Assembly (NCBI GenBank): GCA_964547125.1
Contig: CAZJLS010000009.1
Span: 1 to 38,292, forward strand
Direction: 5' to 3'
Length of the DNA: 38,292 nucleotides
Source of the DNA: Methanobrevibacter_A sp964547125
GTDB lineage: Archaea; Methanobacteriota; Methanobacteria; Methanobacteriales; Methanobacteriaceae
The notes under the pieces are model-generated. The model worked only from the letters and a program-made list of their open reading frames with translations, did no database searches and was not told the origin of the DNA. Positions 17,279-26,052 of this stretch are shown one piece after another (the stretch's first letter is position 1; every line of letters starts with the position of its first letter). A program made the translations under genes and the position numbers.

Positions 17279-18547
17279 TTATTGTACTGTAACATAAATA
17301 TCATCTAAATTTACTGTTGCAATTTCTTCTGATGCTATTGGAATATTATTTGCTGGATTGTAAATTGTTTTACCATTTGTATCTGTTTCGTAGGGAGTGT
17401 TTGTATTTAGAAAGCTTATATCTTTTATTTCTTTTATTTTATCTCCAACATATACTCCGCATTTGTATGGTATGAAGTCTTGACCTATAAGTAGTCCTGT
17501 GTAGTGTATGTTTTCAATATTGTCTTCATATCCCATTATATATTCATATATTGCTTGTTTTACTTTTTCTGCAATGTTGTCTTTTTGTACTTGTGAGTAT
17601 GGTATTATTTCATCGATATCTACATTGCATATGCAGTTTATACTTATGTTTTTTTCTTTTGCTCCAACTACCGTTATTGCTTCTTTACATAATCCAATTA
17701 TATTTTGACAGTCTTCTTGTATTCTGTTTATTAGTTCAATGGTTGGTGGGTCTACTACGATTTTTATTGTTCCTGGATAGTTCCATTTTGGTATTATGAA
17801 GTATGAATCGATTCCATCTAGGCGTTCTAGGTAGTCTATGTAGCAGTTTAGGTTTCCTCTTTGGAATACTTTTGCCCATTTTTTTAAGAGTTCTCTGTAT
17901 TTTTCATCATTATATTCTGGTCTTCCACCACTTGAGCCTTTGGTGTTTATGCAGTATACTGTATCTTGTGCTGTGAAATTATCTATTATTTCTGTTAGTT
18001 CTCCTGTGTTTACTCTTCCATCGTATCCGGGTGTTTGGCATCTGCAGTTTATTTGTGTGTATGGGTATGTTTTGCCGTTTATTGTGAAGTTGTCGTTTTC
18101 ATTTTTTAGTGAGGGTATGGATTTGGTTTCTAGTGTTTGGTATATTGGTGTGTTTGTTTTGTAGTTTCCTATTCTTGTTCCTTTTGGTATGATTATTTCA
18201 TTGCTGCCTTCTGTTTTTCTATAGAATGTTACTAGTGTTTCCGGGTAGCTTGCTTTTGGTCTTGTTATTCCTTTTTCTTTTCCTATATTGTCTAAGTCTA
18301 CTCCTACTGCGAGGTTTAAATCTTTGCTTTGGTATATTTTTTCTGCATCTTGGTAGAATATGCTTAGTTGGTATGCTATTATGCTGTAGTCTAGTATTAG
18401 TATGTTTTCTATATCTTCTGTGTTTTGGATGTAGTCTATAAAGTCTGTATCTGTTGATAGTAGTCCTTCTTTATATCCATCTATTAAGAGTGATAGGAAT
18501 ATTTCATCGTATGTTCTTTTTTGGAAGTTTATTGTGTTTTTAGACAT
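17279..18547 (-). CDS. Baseplate J-like wedge protein
   Basis: A 422-aa protein of the baseplate J/gp47 family, a wedge component of contractile tails. Family marks are GVDLDNIGKEKGITRPKAS at residues 82-100 and the following strand VTFYRKTEGSNEIIIPKGTRI. A Gly/Ser loop before a conserved helix (SSGGRPEYNDEKYRELLKKW) and the N-terminal TYDEIFLSLL are also typical. Length is within the usual range. Its start overlaps the upstream gene. The gpI-like gene that normally follows J is separated from it by the two-gene cassette 16640-17200. Confidence 0.85.
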   Translation of the reverse strand: MSKNTINFQKRTYDEIFLSLLIDGYKEGLLSTDTDFIDYIQNTEDIENILILDYSIIAYQLSIFYQDAEKIYQSKDLNLAVGVDLDNIGKEKGITRPKASYPETLVTFYRKTEGSNEIIIPKGTRIGNYKTNTPIYQTLETKSIPSLKNENDNFTINGKTYPYTQINCRCQTPGYDGRVNTGELTEIIDNFTAQDTVYCINTKGSSGGRPEYNDEKYRELLKKWAKVFQRGNLNCYIDYLERLDGIDSYFIIPKWNYPGTIKIVVDPPTIELINRIQEDCQNIIGLCKEAITVVGAKEKNISINCICNVDIDEIIPYSQVQKDNIAEKVKQAIYEYIMGYEDNIENIHYTGLLIGQDFIPYKCGVYVGDKIKEIKDISFLNTNTPYETDTNGKTIYNPANNIPIASEEIATVNLDDIYVTVQ

Positions 18548-19148
18548 TTTGTATTAGGATGTTGTTTAGTTCTGTATTGTTTGATGTGGTTATGCTTATT
18601 TCTTCGGTATTTTCTATTGTGATTGTTTTTGTATCTGTTATTGTAGGTGTTTTTATTGTGATTTCTAGATTGTTTGGTGTTTTTCTTATTTCAAGATTTA
18701 TGGTGTTTGTTAATGGTATTTGACTTATATATTTTTCTTCGTCTGTTGGTTCTATACAATATGCTTCGAGATATTCTGCTTTATAGATTCTTATGGTTTT
18801 TGAGTCAAGGTATAAATCTATTCCTCCAAAGTCATATTCTATTAGTGCTTGGCATTTTAATTGCCAGTTTTGTGTATTATCCCATGATATTATTGTGTAA
18901 TTTGTTGGATTGATTTGTTTATTGTAGTATATTATGTTTGTAAAGTCTTGTTTTATTTCTAGAATTTTATCTGCAAGTGTTGTTAAACCATCAGTATTTG
19001 ATGTTTGGATGTTTTTACTTTCAAGGTTTCTTCGTATTTTTCCAGAAAGTGTTTTTAATGCCTCCATTAATGTTGTTTGATTTGTATCTGTTGGTATGTT
19101 ATGGATTAATGGTTCATCTTCTATTATTTCATCATCTATACTGTCCAT
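18540..19148 (-). CDS. Putative tail fibre / baseplate protein
   Basis: A 202-aa protein. Residues about 20-68 (TNQTTLMEALKTLSGKIR ... TDGLTTLADKILEIKQ) look like a helical trimerisation segment of tail-fibre proteins; the rest is beta-rich with Thr/Ile repeats at the C-terminus. The stop overlaps the J-like gene start by 8 nt. Function is inferred from context only. Confidence 0.55.
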   Translation of the reverse strand: MDSIDDEIIEDEPLIHNIPTDTNQTTLMEALKTLSGKIRRNLESKNIQTSNTDGLTTLADKILEIKQDFTNIIYYNKQINPTNYTIISWDNTQNWQLKCQALIEYDFGGIDLYLDSKTIRIYKAEYLEAYCIEPTDEEKYISQIPLTNTINLEIRKTPNNLEITIKTPTITDTKTITIENTEEISITTSNNTELNNILIQNV

Positions 19149-19149
19149 A

Positions 19150-19365
19150 TTATGAGTTTATATATTCTATTGCAGTACCTATAGCTTCTGATATTAATTG
19201 TTCTACTTCTTCTATTGTTAAGTAGTTAGATAGTTCTTCTTCTAATTGATTTTGATTTATATAGTTTGTTAAGTCAATATCTTGGTTTATTATTATGTTT
19301 CGGTTTAGTTTTTCCCATTTGTCGTTTATATATACTAATGCTTCGTAGTTTTCATATTCTGTCAT
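19150..19365 (-). CDS. Short fibre-module protein (71 aa)
   Basis: 71 aa. It opens with the motif ALVYINDKWEKLN, the second half of a module (Y-x-Y-x-N-x-x-W-x-K-[LI]) found in the fibre genes upstream, and continues as a coiled coil-like acidic helix (LEEELSNYLTIEEVEQLISEA). It looks like the N-terminal stub of a fibre protein, or a small connector. It sits between the 603-aa fibre and the 202-aa protein, with an A/T-only spacer and no Shine-Dalgarno. Confidence 0.6.
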   Translation of the reverse strand: MTEYENYEALVYINDKWEKLNRNIIINQDIDLTNYINQNQLEEELSNYLTIEEVEQLISEAIGTAIEYINS

Positions 19366-19396
19366 AATTTAAAAAATAAAAAATAAAAAATGTTTT

Positions 19397-21208
19397 TTAT
19401 ATGGGTGGATATTCTGTTATTTTTATTCCATTATATGCAACACATCTTAAACTTGTAGTGTTTGTTGGTATATTAATATACCAGATACTTGAAGTTAATG
19501 GTGTGTTAAGTTGTGTTATGTATTCTTCATCATTAAATTGGATTGTTAATTCTCCATTATTTCGATGTGTGAATGAAAATGGAACATTTGTTGAATTTGA
19601 TAAGTCTTCTGGAAGTGTGAATTCTTTCAGTTTAGAGCTTGTATTTCCAACTACTTCATTAAAGATTACTGAATTTTCACACATTAACATTTGTATGTAG
19701 TGTTGTGGGTTTGAATCTTCATAATCATAGCCAAATCTAAATTCTGCAGTATCAGTATTTGTAACTGAGAATCTCATACGGTCTATACTTATTGTGTAAC
19801 TTGTTCCATTAGATATATTATAGTAATATTCCCCTCCATTACTGTAGGTGGATTGATAGGTAAATGTACTTCCAAGTATGTTTGTTCCACTTATTTTATT
19901 ATTGTTTAATGCAGTTCTTAGATTTGCAGAACTTACAGTTGTAGATATTATATATGCATATAATATTTCGAATAGGTTTCCAATTAATATTTTAAAGTTT
20001 ACAGGAGATGATATATTTATATTATTAAATATATTGTAGTTATTGTACCATTTTGAGCTTATTTCACCTACTAATTCATTAGTGTCATTGTTGTAGATTT
20101 GTATTGGTGCATTAAATATTGAATGTATGCTTGCTTGTTGTGTATTTAAATAGTCATTAATTGTTAATTGTCTAGATGAGTTTATACTTGGAGTTATTGT
20201 AAGTATACTTCCAATTAGATTGTTAATATTAACATTTTCACTATCTAATGCATTTTGCAAGTAATTTAGGAATATTGTTAACTCTTCAAGGTTTGTGATA
20301 TTAGTATTAGCTGGTAATGGTTTGAAGTCGTTAGGACTTAAAAAATAACCAGTTGGATATGTGTATACTAAATTTGAATTTACATCATCATTAAATGTTA
20401 TTGTGTCATTTGTTGAGTGAAAGTATGCTATTGTACTAGTAAATTCTTCTGAATTTAAATATTCTTGGAAATTTCTACCTTTTTCCAAGTATACTGTATT
20501 TTCAGTGCTTACTGGTTCTAAATATATGTCTGAATTTATGTTACAGTTATAAAATGCAATTTTTCCTTCTTTTTGTATGTATAATGAGTTATCTATTGTT
20601 AGATGGAAAAATCCTAAAAACTGATTTGAAGAGTTTAATTTAAACTCTGCATATGTATTGTTTTCTATTTTTACTTTACTTGGATCTTGGTAGTTTCCAC
20701 GATATATTAATGCTGCATCTATTGACTCCATATTTCGCTCTAATTGAGATAAGTTATATGGAATTGGACTGTCCATTAATCTAACAACAATTGCACCATA
20801 ATATGTTAATGAACTATCTAATGTTTGCGGTAGTGTTTTTCTTGGAGTGAATATACTTAAACCATCATTTTCATTACTACCATTTACATTATCAATATAG
20901 TAACTGCAATGATTGTAGTTTTCATCTTTATAATTTATAATACTGCATATTTTAGCTAACTGATAAATATCTGAAGGCAATGTGTAATTATAAAGATAAA
21001 ATTTAAGTTTATTTTGAAGTAAATTTCTTATATTGTTTTTTATATCTTCATAGTTGTTTAAACTTTCTACATTATCTGTTAATTTATCTAATTTATTGTT
21101 TAATATTAATATTAACTGTTGTAAATAGTCTATTTCTGTTGTAAAATCAGAATTGATTTGTTTCCAACTGTCATCAGCATATACAAAAAAGTTGTTTGTT
21201 GTTGTCAT
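19397..21208 (-). CDS. Tail fibre with predicted right-handed beta-helix
   Basis: 603 aa. The start is placed at the ATG of MTTTNNFFVYADDSW (21208), because the longer frame to 21271 runs into the preceding gene and the new start follows the usual A/T spacer. The N-terminus carries a half-module (FFVYADDSWKQIN) and a coiled coil (about 25-50). Then comes YIDNVNGSNENDGLSIFTPRKTL, the entry motif of pectate-lyase-like beta-helices, which suggests a depolymerase-like or receptor-binding shaft. The C-terminus is a beta-domain (NNGELTIQFNDEEYI). No catalytic residues can be assigned. Confidence 0.7.
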   Translation of the reverse strand: MTTTNNFFVYADDSWKQINSDFTTEIDYLQQLILILNNKLDKLTDNVESLNNYEDIKNNIRNLLQNKLKFYLYNYTLPSDIYQLAKICSIINYKDENYNHCSYYIDNVNGSNENDGLSIFTPRKTLPQTLDSSLTYYGAIVVRLMDSPIPYNLSQLERNMESIDAALIYRGNYQDPSKVKIENNTYAEFKLNSSNQFLGFFHLTIDNSLYIQKEGKIAFYNCNINSDIYLEPVSTENTVYLEKGRNFQEYLNSEEFTSTIAYFHSTNDTITFNDDVNSNLVYTYPTGYFLSPNDFKPLPANTNITNLEELTIFLNYLQNALDSENVNINNLIGSILTITPSINSSRQLTINDYLNTQQASIHSIFNAPIQIYNNDTNELVGEISSKWYNNYNIFNNINISSPVNFKILIGNLFEILYAYIISTTVSSANLRTALNNNKISGTNILGSTFTYQSTYSNGGEYYYNISNGTSYTISIDRMRFSVTNTDTAEFRFGYDYEDSNPQHYIQMLMCENSVIFNEVVGNTSSKLKEFTLPEDLSNSTNVPFSFTHRNNGELTIQFNDEEYITQLNTPLTSSIWYINIPTNTTSLRCVAYNGIKITEYPPI

Positions 21209-21227
21209 GATTTTTTTTAATATTTTT

Positions 21228-22163
21228 TTATGTTGTTGATACTGGTACCATATATAGTATGGTTTCATCACCTGTAGCTGGTAGTGTGTTTACTTGTCTA
21301 ACTATTTTATGTCCTGCAACTGCTGTGCTTATTGCAGTATCTGTTTCTGTCTTACTATATGTTGTAGATGTATCTGCTTTTGCATTAAGCAATGTATCAG
21401 TCTCTGTCTTAGTATAAGTTGTTGATGTGTTTGCTTTTGCATTAAGCAATGTATCAGTCTCTGTCTTAGTATAAGTTGTTGATGCATCTGCTTTTGTGTT
21501 TATGGCTGTTTGGAGTGTGCTTATATCTGATTGTGCAGTTGTCATATCACTTGCTGATGCAAATTGTGATATATCTAATTCTATACTGTCTAATTTTTCC
21601 CATGCACTATTTACATACATGTATAAATCATATCTGTTTTGTGCATCGGTTTTTGTGTTTCTTTTTAAGTAGATTTTGTTTGTTTGAATATTTTCAGTTG
21701 GTAAGTCTGCTACTACTAAGTATATGTCTGCAGATGATATTGCTGATGATATTGCACTGTTTACTTCAGATTTTGTGTAAGTATCACTTTTATCTGCTTT
21801 GTTTGTTTGTAGTGAGCTTATGTCACTTGTGTTTGTATTTACTTGTGTTGATAGTGTTGATACTGTGCTTGAATCTGCTTTTGCATTTAAAAGTGTGTCT
21901 ATACTTGTTTTTGTATAGTAACTATTTTCGTCAAATGCTCCTTCTACAAGTGCATCCACTTCTGTTTTTGTATATGTTGTAGATGTGTTTGATTTGTTGT
22001 TTAGGAGGTTGTCTACTTCTGTTTTTGTGTATACTCCACTTGCACTTGCTTTTGCTGCAAGGAGCACATCTGTTTCTGTTTTGGTGTATACATTCGTATC
22101 TTCGTTTATTTTAACCCATTGATTGTTTAAATAGGCATAAATGTTGTATTTTTCATTAACCAT
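21228..22163 (-). CDS. Trimeric tail fibre with YTKTE repeats
   Basis: 311 aa, built of short repeats with the core YTKTE[TV]D.LL..KA, seven or more copies, a pattern common in trimeric phage fibres. One intact module occurs in the middle (ADLPTENIQTNKIYLKR, then YDLYMYVNSAWEKLD). The protein begins with the second half of that module (YNIYAYLNNQWVKIN) and ends with the first half (NTLPATGDETILYMVP). It lies between two other fibre genes with short A/T spacers. Confidence 0.8.
   Translation of the reverse strand: MVNEKYNIYAYLNNQWVKINEDTNVYTKTETDVLLAAKASASGVYTKTEVDNLLNNKSNTSTTYTKTEVDALVEGAFDENSYYTKTSIDTLLNAKADSSTVSTLSTQVNTNTSDISSLQTNKADKSDTYTKSEVNSAISSAISSADIYLVVADLPTENIQTNKIYLKRNTKTDAQNRYDLYMYVNSAWEKLDSIELDISQFASASDMTTAQSDISTLQTAINTKADASTTYTKTETDTLLNAKANTSTTYTKTETDTLLNAKADTSTTYSKTETDTAISTAVAGHKIVRQVNTLPATGDETILYMVPVSTT
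21376..21489. repeat. 57-bp tandem repeat in the fibre gene
   Basis: Two adjacent 57-bp units (21376-21432 and 21433-21489) differ only in the last few bases. They encode 19-aa units TYTKTETDTLLNAKA plus TST. More diverged units flank them. The near-identity suggests recent unit duplication, a usual way for fibres to change length. Confidence 0.85.
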
Positions 22164-22176
22164 AATTTTTTTATTT

Positions 22177-22815
22177 TTATTCCTCTTTATTTTCTACAAA
22201 GTATAATGTGTTTTCTAAGCCTTCTTCTGGTAATTCTTCTACGATATTGTAATCTCTTTGGCTTAGATTGTCTTTAATTAAATTGTTAATTGCATATTCG
22301 CTTAGATTGTCATTTGGGTTTAGTTTAACCCATACTTGATTTATATATGTGTAAATATTATATTCACCATCTCCTTTTGAAATAAAATATAATGTATTGG
22401 GATTTCCAGTATCTGGTAGGGTTTCTTTTACTTGTATTATGTTTAATAAGGAGTTATCTTCTATTTTTTCAAGGATTTGGTTTAAAGTGTCATTTGTTTC
22501 ATCTAAGCTTGATTGTAATGCATATAATGTAGTTGAATTTTGGTTACTGCTTCGGGCTTTTAAGTATATTACATTTTCACTGCCTCTCTCTGGTAGAGTG
22601 TCAACTATTTCTATAATGTTTTTAAGTTTTATATTTTCTATGAGTTCTTCAATTTCAGATTCATTTATATTGGATTCGGCTTGTAGGTTTACAAATTGGT
22701 ATTCAGTATCTGTTTCTTTTTTCACACCTAAACGTGTTCCATCCCACATGAATTCTAAACCTACACCATCTTTTCCAGGATCTCCTTTAACTTGACCTAA
22801 ATCTCTCCATTCCAT
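22177..22815 (-). CDS. Tail fibre / collar adaptor with LPxxG modules
   Basis: 212 aa. The start, with a collagen-like GDPGKDGVGLEF and WDGTRLGVKKETDTEYQFVNL, is a widespread phage fibre N-terminal motif. Three copies follow of a module with core LPE.G..N.[LI]YF: VDTLPERGSENVIYL, KETLPDTGNPNTLYFI and EELPEEGLENTLYFV. The middle copy is complete, continuing into YNIYTYINQVWVKLN. The last stops in mid-module, and the missing half is found at the start of the next gene. It probably links the baseplate to the distal fibre. Confidence 0.75.
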   Translation of the reverse strand: MEWRDLGQVKGDPGKDGVGLEFMWDGTRLGVKKETDTEYQFVNLQAESNINESEIEELIENIKLKNIIEIVDTLPERGSENVIYLKARSSNQNSTTLYALQSSLDETNDTLNQILEKIEDNSLLNIIQVKETLPDTGNPNTLYFISKGDGEYNIYTYINQVWVKLNPNDNLSEYAINNLIKDNLSQRDYNIVEELPEEGLENTLYFVENKEE

Positions 22816-22821
22816 ATTTTT

Positions 22822-23778
22822 TTAAAATTTAATAAATAGTAATTTATCACTTATCATATAATCATTATCTTCATCTTTAATGTATAAATGGTTATCTTCT
22901 AGTTTAAAGTCTGGAAGTGTTGTTGCAGAATTGTATTTTAAACGTAAGATTCCATCTTCTATTAAAAATCTAAATTGTGTACTTACTATATCAATGCTTG
23001 ATTCTGTAGGGTAAAAATCACCATCACCTTCAAATACTGCATTTAAATTGTATAATCTGGTTTCATTAAACTCTTGTGAGTTTATATAAAAAGAAATATT
23101 ACCATCATCATCTGTAAGTCCATAATCATATTGAATGTTATCTATGTATAAACGGATTAATTTATTTGTTAAACCATTATTTCGACTATTAGATAAGTTT
23201 ACAGTAATTTTACAAGAATCACAAGGACCAATATAATCATATGGATAAGTATTAATACTCATAAATGAGTGTGATAAAATATTATTCCTATTAAAATTTA
23301 AACCACCGTTAACTATTGTGTTTTCAATTGTACATACTGTGAAATTAACATCAAAACTATAAACATCATATTCTTGAATATTAAATTCAATAACATATTT
23401 TACACGACGAATACTTTCAATAGCTTTAATAAAATAGGATTCTAGTTTAAATAATGTTAAACGATTTTTATTTTCTTTTAAAAGCTCATAAGATTTATTT
23501 CCAAAATTCGTATATGTTTTAAGTCCTTTATTTGAAAGTTCATTAAATGCTGTAAGGATAGATAAGCTTATTGCATTATAAACTGCTTTATCTCCTTTAA
23601 CTTGTTGGAAATCTCCTTTTTCACATATTCTATCCCAACGACCATCCAAATTATCCCCAGCACTTTTTTTATTATGATATAAATGTTCAATACTTGCTTT
23701 ATCTCTTCTATATATTCCAATATCTCTTCCTAAAGTGCTGTATTTAGAATCGATTTCATCAACTAATTTATTCATCAT
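22822..23778 (-). CDS. gp25/W-like baseplate wedge fused to an Ig-like domain
   Basis: 318 aa. Residues about 50-160 follow the gp25/gpW wedge pattern: a G-D-F-x-x-V-x-G segment, an N-A-I helix, then KTYTNFGNKSYELLKENK, and a strand pair RRVKYVIEFNIQEYDVYSF. This domain is normally the whole protein. Here it is followed by an Ig-like domain (about 185-260, LNAVFEGDGDFYPTESS) and a C-terminal LRLKYNSATTLPDFKLEDNHLYI segment. The start ATGATGAA overlaps the end of the spike gene. The extra domains would project from the baseplate. Confidence 0.65.
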   Translation of the reverse strand: MMNKLVDEIDSKYSTLGRDIGIYRRDKASIEHLYHNKKSAGDNLDGRWDRICEKGDFQQVKGDKAVYNAISLSILTAFNELSNKGLKTYTNFGNKSYELLKENKNRLTLFKLESYFIKAIESIRRVKYVIEFNIQEYDVYSFDVNFTVCTIENTIVNGGLNFNRNNILSHSFMSINTYPYDYIGPCDSCKITVNLSNSRNNGLTNKLIRLYIDNIQYDYGLTDDDGNISFYINSQEFNETRLYNLNAVFEGDGDFYPTESSIDIVSTQFRFLIEDGILRLKYNSATTLPDFKLEDNHLYIKDEDNDYMISDKLLFIKF

Positions 23779-24388
23779 CTTCTAAAGTTTTAATTCTCTC
23801 ATCTAAATTATTCACCATAGTGTTTATCTCTTCATGAGTATAGTTTTGTTTACCTACACTTTCGGATACATAAACATCTAGAGGAAGTCCATTGATTATG
23901 ATTTTTTCACTATTAACAACAATTCCATCTTGCATTAATTTAATGCTTGTATCATAGTATTGTAGTAGGAGTTCTCCAGAATTTGCATTAGGAACAATAT
24001 CTTGAGTATCTTTACTTATATAACCAATAACACAATCTTCATTAAAACCATCAAGACTTAAAACTAAAGCGTTAAATTTATTTAAAGGAACTATGGCAGG
24101 TTCATTATACTCATCATCTAAAATATGATATCCTACAGGTGTCCATGAAATATTAATTTCATTACTTACAACCGTGTGTAAAATAAGGCATCTTTTCTGA
24201 GTATTATCCATAAATTTAACTAAAACTTTATCGCTTCCAGGATAAAATTTTAAAACTTCCCCCAGTTTTAATTTTAATTTATCAATTTTCTTATCTGAGT
24301 CTTTATTATTTAATTCAATATCTTTTACTAAATTTTCTAAAGCTTTAATTCCCCTATTTCTTGTTACAGTAATATTCTTACTTGCCAT
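23768..24388 (-). CDS. OB-fold tail spike protein (gpV/gp5 N-domain-like)
   Basis: 206 aa. Residues about 42-130 fit the OB-fold of central spike proteins (GEVLKFYPGSDKVLVKF ... ALVLSLDGFNEDCVIGYI). They are followed by short strands of a spike stalk (GELLLQYYDTSIKLMQDGIVV) and a C-terminal coiled coil. It should cap the tail tube beneath the hub and pierce the envelope. No lysozyme-like domain is attached; wall cleavage is instead carried by the hub gene. It overlaps the TPR gene upstream by 11 nt and the wedge gene downstream by 11 nt. Confidence 0.75.
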   Translation of the reverse strand: MASKNITVTRNRGIKALENLVKDIELNNKDSDKKIDKLKLKLGEVLKFYPGSDKVLVKFMDNTQKRCLILHTVVSNEINISWTPVGYHILDDEYNEPAIVPLNKFNALVLSLDGFNEDCVIGYISKDTQDIVPNANSGELLLQYYDTSIKLMQDGIVVNSEKIIINGLPLDVYVSESVGKQNYTHEEINTMVNNLDERIKTLEDDE

Positions 24389-25118
24389 ACTTTTTTAATA
24401 TACTATCCCTATATTTTGATGCATATTTATGTTTTGGATTAATCTTTAAACATTTTTCAAATGATTCTATTGCTTCATCGTAAAGTTTTAATTTAGATAA
24501 AACAATTCCCCTATTATACCATGCACTATAATGATTATCATCCAAATCTAATACTTTATTATAAACTTTTAAAGCTTGATTATACTCTTTTAATTCTAAT
24601 AATGTGTTTGCTTTATCGAATAATGTGTTAATATTATTAGGATTTAAATCTAATGATTTGTTTGATGCAATTAAAGATTCTTCTAATCTGTTCATAGAAG
24701 CTAATGTTTTAGCTTTATTGGCATATGCTAATGAAAAATTAGGGTTTAATTCTATTGCTTTGTTAAAACATCCTAATGCTTCCTTAAGATTACCTATTTT
24801 AGCAAATGTGTTTCCCATATTATACCAAGCATTTGGGAAATTAGAGTTATTATTGACAACTGTATAATAACAGTTAAGTGCTTTTACATATTCCTTTAAT
24901 TCGAATAATGCATCTCCTTTATTAAGCCATGCAGATAAATTATGTGGATTAATATCTAAAACTTTATCTAAATATTCTATTGCTTCATCATACTTTTTAT
25001 TTGAAAGTAAATTTACTCCTGTTTGATATAATTCTTCTTCATCTGTTAAATTAAATCCACAATGTTGGCAAAATTTATCTTCGGCTTCTATTTTAAAACC
25101 GCAATTAGTACAAAACAT
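24378..25118 (-). CDS. Zinc-ribbon TPR protein inside the tail operon
   Basis: 246 aa. An N-terminal zinc ribbon (Cys3, Cys6, Cys17, Cys20) is followed by about six tetratricopeptide repeats with clear W-x-N-K/M-G and A-x-x-x-[YF]-x-K-x-[LI]-[ED]-[LI]-[ND]-P signatures. Such proteins are common cytoplasmic scaffolds in Methanobacteriales genomes but are not a usual tail component. Unlike the structural genes around it, this one has a good ribosome binding site (GGGAG, 6 nt before ATG). It overlaps the spike start, so it is expressed with the tail. An assembly factor or captured host gene are both plausible. Confidence 0.85.
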   Translation of the reverse strand: MFCTNCGFKIEAEDKFCQHCGFNLTDEEELYQTGVNLLSNKKYDEAIEYLDKVLDINPHNLSAWLNKGDALFELKEYVKALNCYYTVVNNNSNFPNAWYNMGNTFAKIGNLKEALGCFNKAIELNPNFSLAYANKAKTLASMNRLEESLIASNKSLDLNPNNINTLFDKANTLLELKEYNQALKVYNKVLDLDDNHYSAWYNRGIVLSKLKLYDEAIESFEKCLKINPKHKYASKYRDSILKKYGK

Positions 25119-25155
25119 TTCTTACTCCCAATAATTCTTAATATATTATTATTTA

Positions 25156-26049
25156 TTATTTTATTGCTTTTTTAAGTTTACTTACAACCCAATTATAAAC
25201 TCCTCCCCAATTTATACCTGTTGATTTATTATTTGTACCTGTAATATTCCCACTAGTTCCTGATTGAAAATTACCTGAACTTGTAGATGTTCCTTTATAT
25301 GTTGAATTAACTCTTGTAGTTCTCCTTGAAGATTTATTGGATTTTGAAGTGGAATTTGAACTTCTAGATGATGAAGATGTGGAGTTAGAACTTGTAGCAT
25401 TACTTGTATCATTACTTGTTAAACTTGAATCTTCATTATCTTCTTCTGTTGTATCTTCTTCTAATTTGTTTGATTCACCAGAACCAAAGGATGGAGGATA
25501 ATCCAGTAAGGTTAAACTTGTAATCCATTCTTCATTTGGAGATAGACTATGATCTACTTTTGTTATATACATATAATCATTAATATCAAAGCTTGGGATT
25601 TGAACTAAAGCCCATTCTCCTTCTTTGAATTGGTTAGAGCCTAAAACTTTACATTCTAATGTGTGTCCATTGTTTCTTCGAGCTTTGTTAACTTCAAGTT
25701 TACCGAATTTAACTGCATCTTCATAGTTTGTTATAGGTTCTTCAACTGTTTTTTGAACCCATTTTTTCTCAGAAACACTAGTTGATTCTGTACTTGTATC
25801 TTCTCCAGTCCCTGTATTATTACTGTTTGATGATGTATTATTTGATGAATTTGAATTTGAATCTGTACCGTATTCTTGCCTGTAAATATTTGTATATCTT
25901 TTTTTTAAGGCATTTTTATATGCTGTGCTTCCTCGTGGTAAAAGATATGCAAATTGTCCAGATCTTTTATATCTTACTTCAATACCATTTTTTGTAAGTA
26001 CATAGTACATGTATGGATTACTGCTTGAAGGTGCTGTTTGTGTTACCAT
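25156..26049 (-). CDS. Tail hub fragment, C-terminal part (XkdQ/gpD-like)
   Basis: 297 aa. Residues about 110-195 match by eye the last domain of XkdQ/gpD-type hub proteins: NYEDAVKFGKLEVNKARRN, CKVLGSNQFKEGEWALVQIP, YMYITKVDHSLSPNEEW. Both flanks are Ser/Thr/Asn-rich linkers with little structure, and the C-terminus ends in a short amphipathic helix (WVVSKLKKAIK). The domain is only a quarter of a normal hub; the other pieces are in the two genes upstream. Confidence 0.65.
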   Translation of the reverse strand: MVTQTAPSSSNPYMYYVLTKNGIEVRYKRSGQFAYLLPRGSTAYKNALKKRYTNIYRQEYGTDSNSNSSNNTSSNSNNTGTGEDTSTESTSVSEKKWVQKTVEEPITNYEDAVKFGKLEVNKARRNNGHTLECKVLGSNQFKEGEWALVQIPSFDINDYMYITKVDHSLSPNEEWITSLTLLDYPPSFGSGESNKLEEDTTEEDNEDSSLTSNDTSNATSSNSTSSSSRSSNSTSKSNKSSRRTTRVNSTYKGTSTSSGNFQSGTSGNITGTNNKSTGINWGGVYNWVVSKLKKAIK

Positions 26050-26052
26050 GTT

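Noticed and set aside
21209..21271. Upstream start of the beta-helix fibre at 21271
   Set aside because: It would overlap the end of the previous fibre gene with an atypical sequence. The ATG at 21208 follows the usual A/T spacer and opens with the expected half-module.
21376..21489. CRISPR-like array
   Set aside because: The repeats are adjacent 57-bp coding units without spacers and encode fibre repeats.
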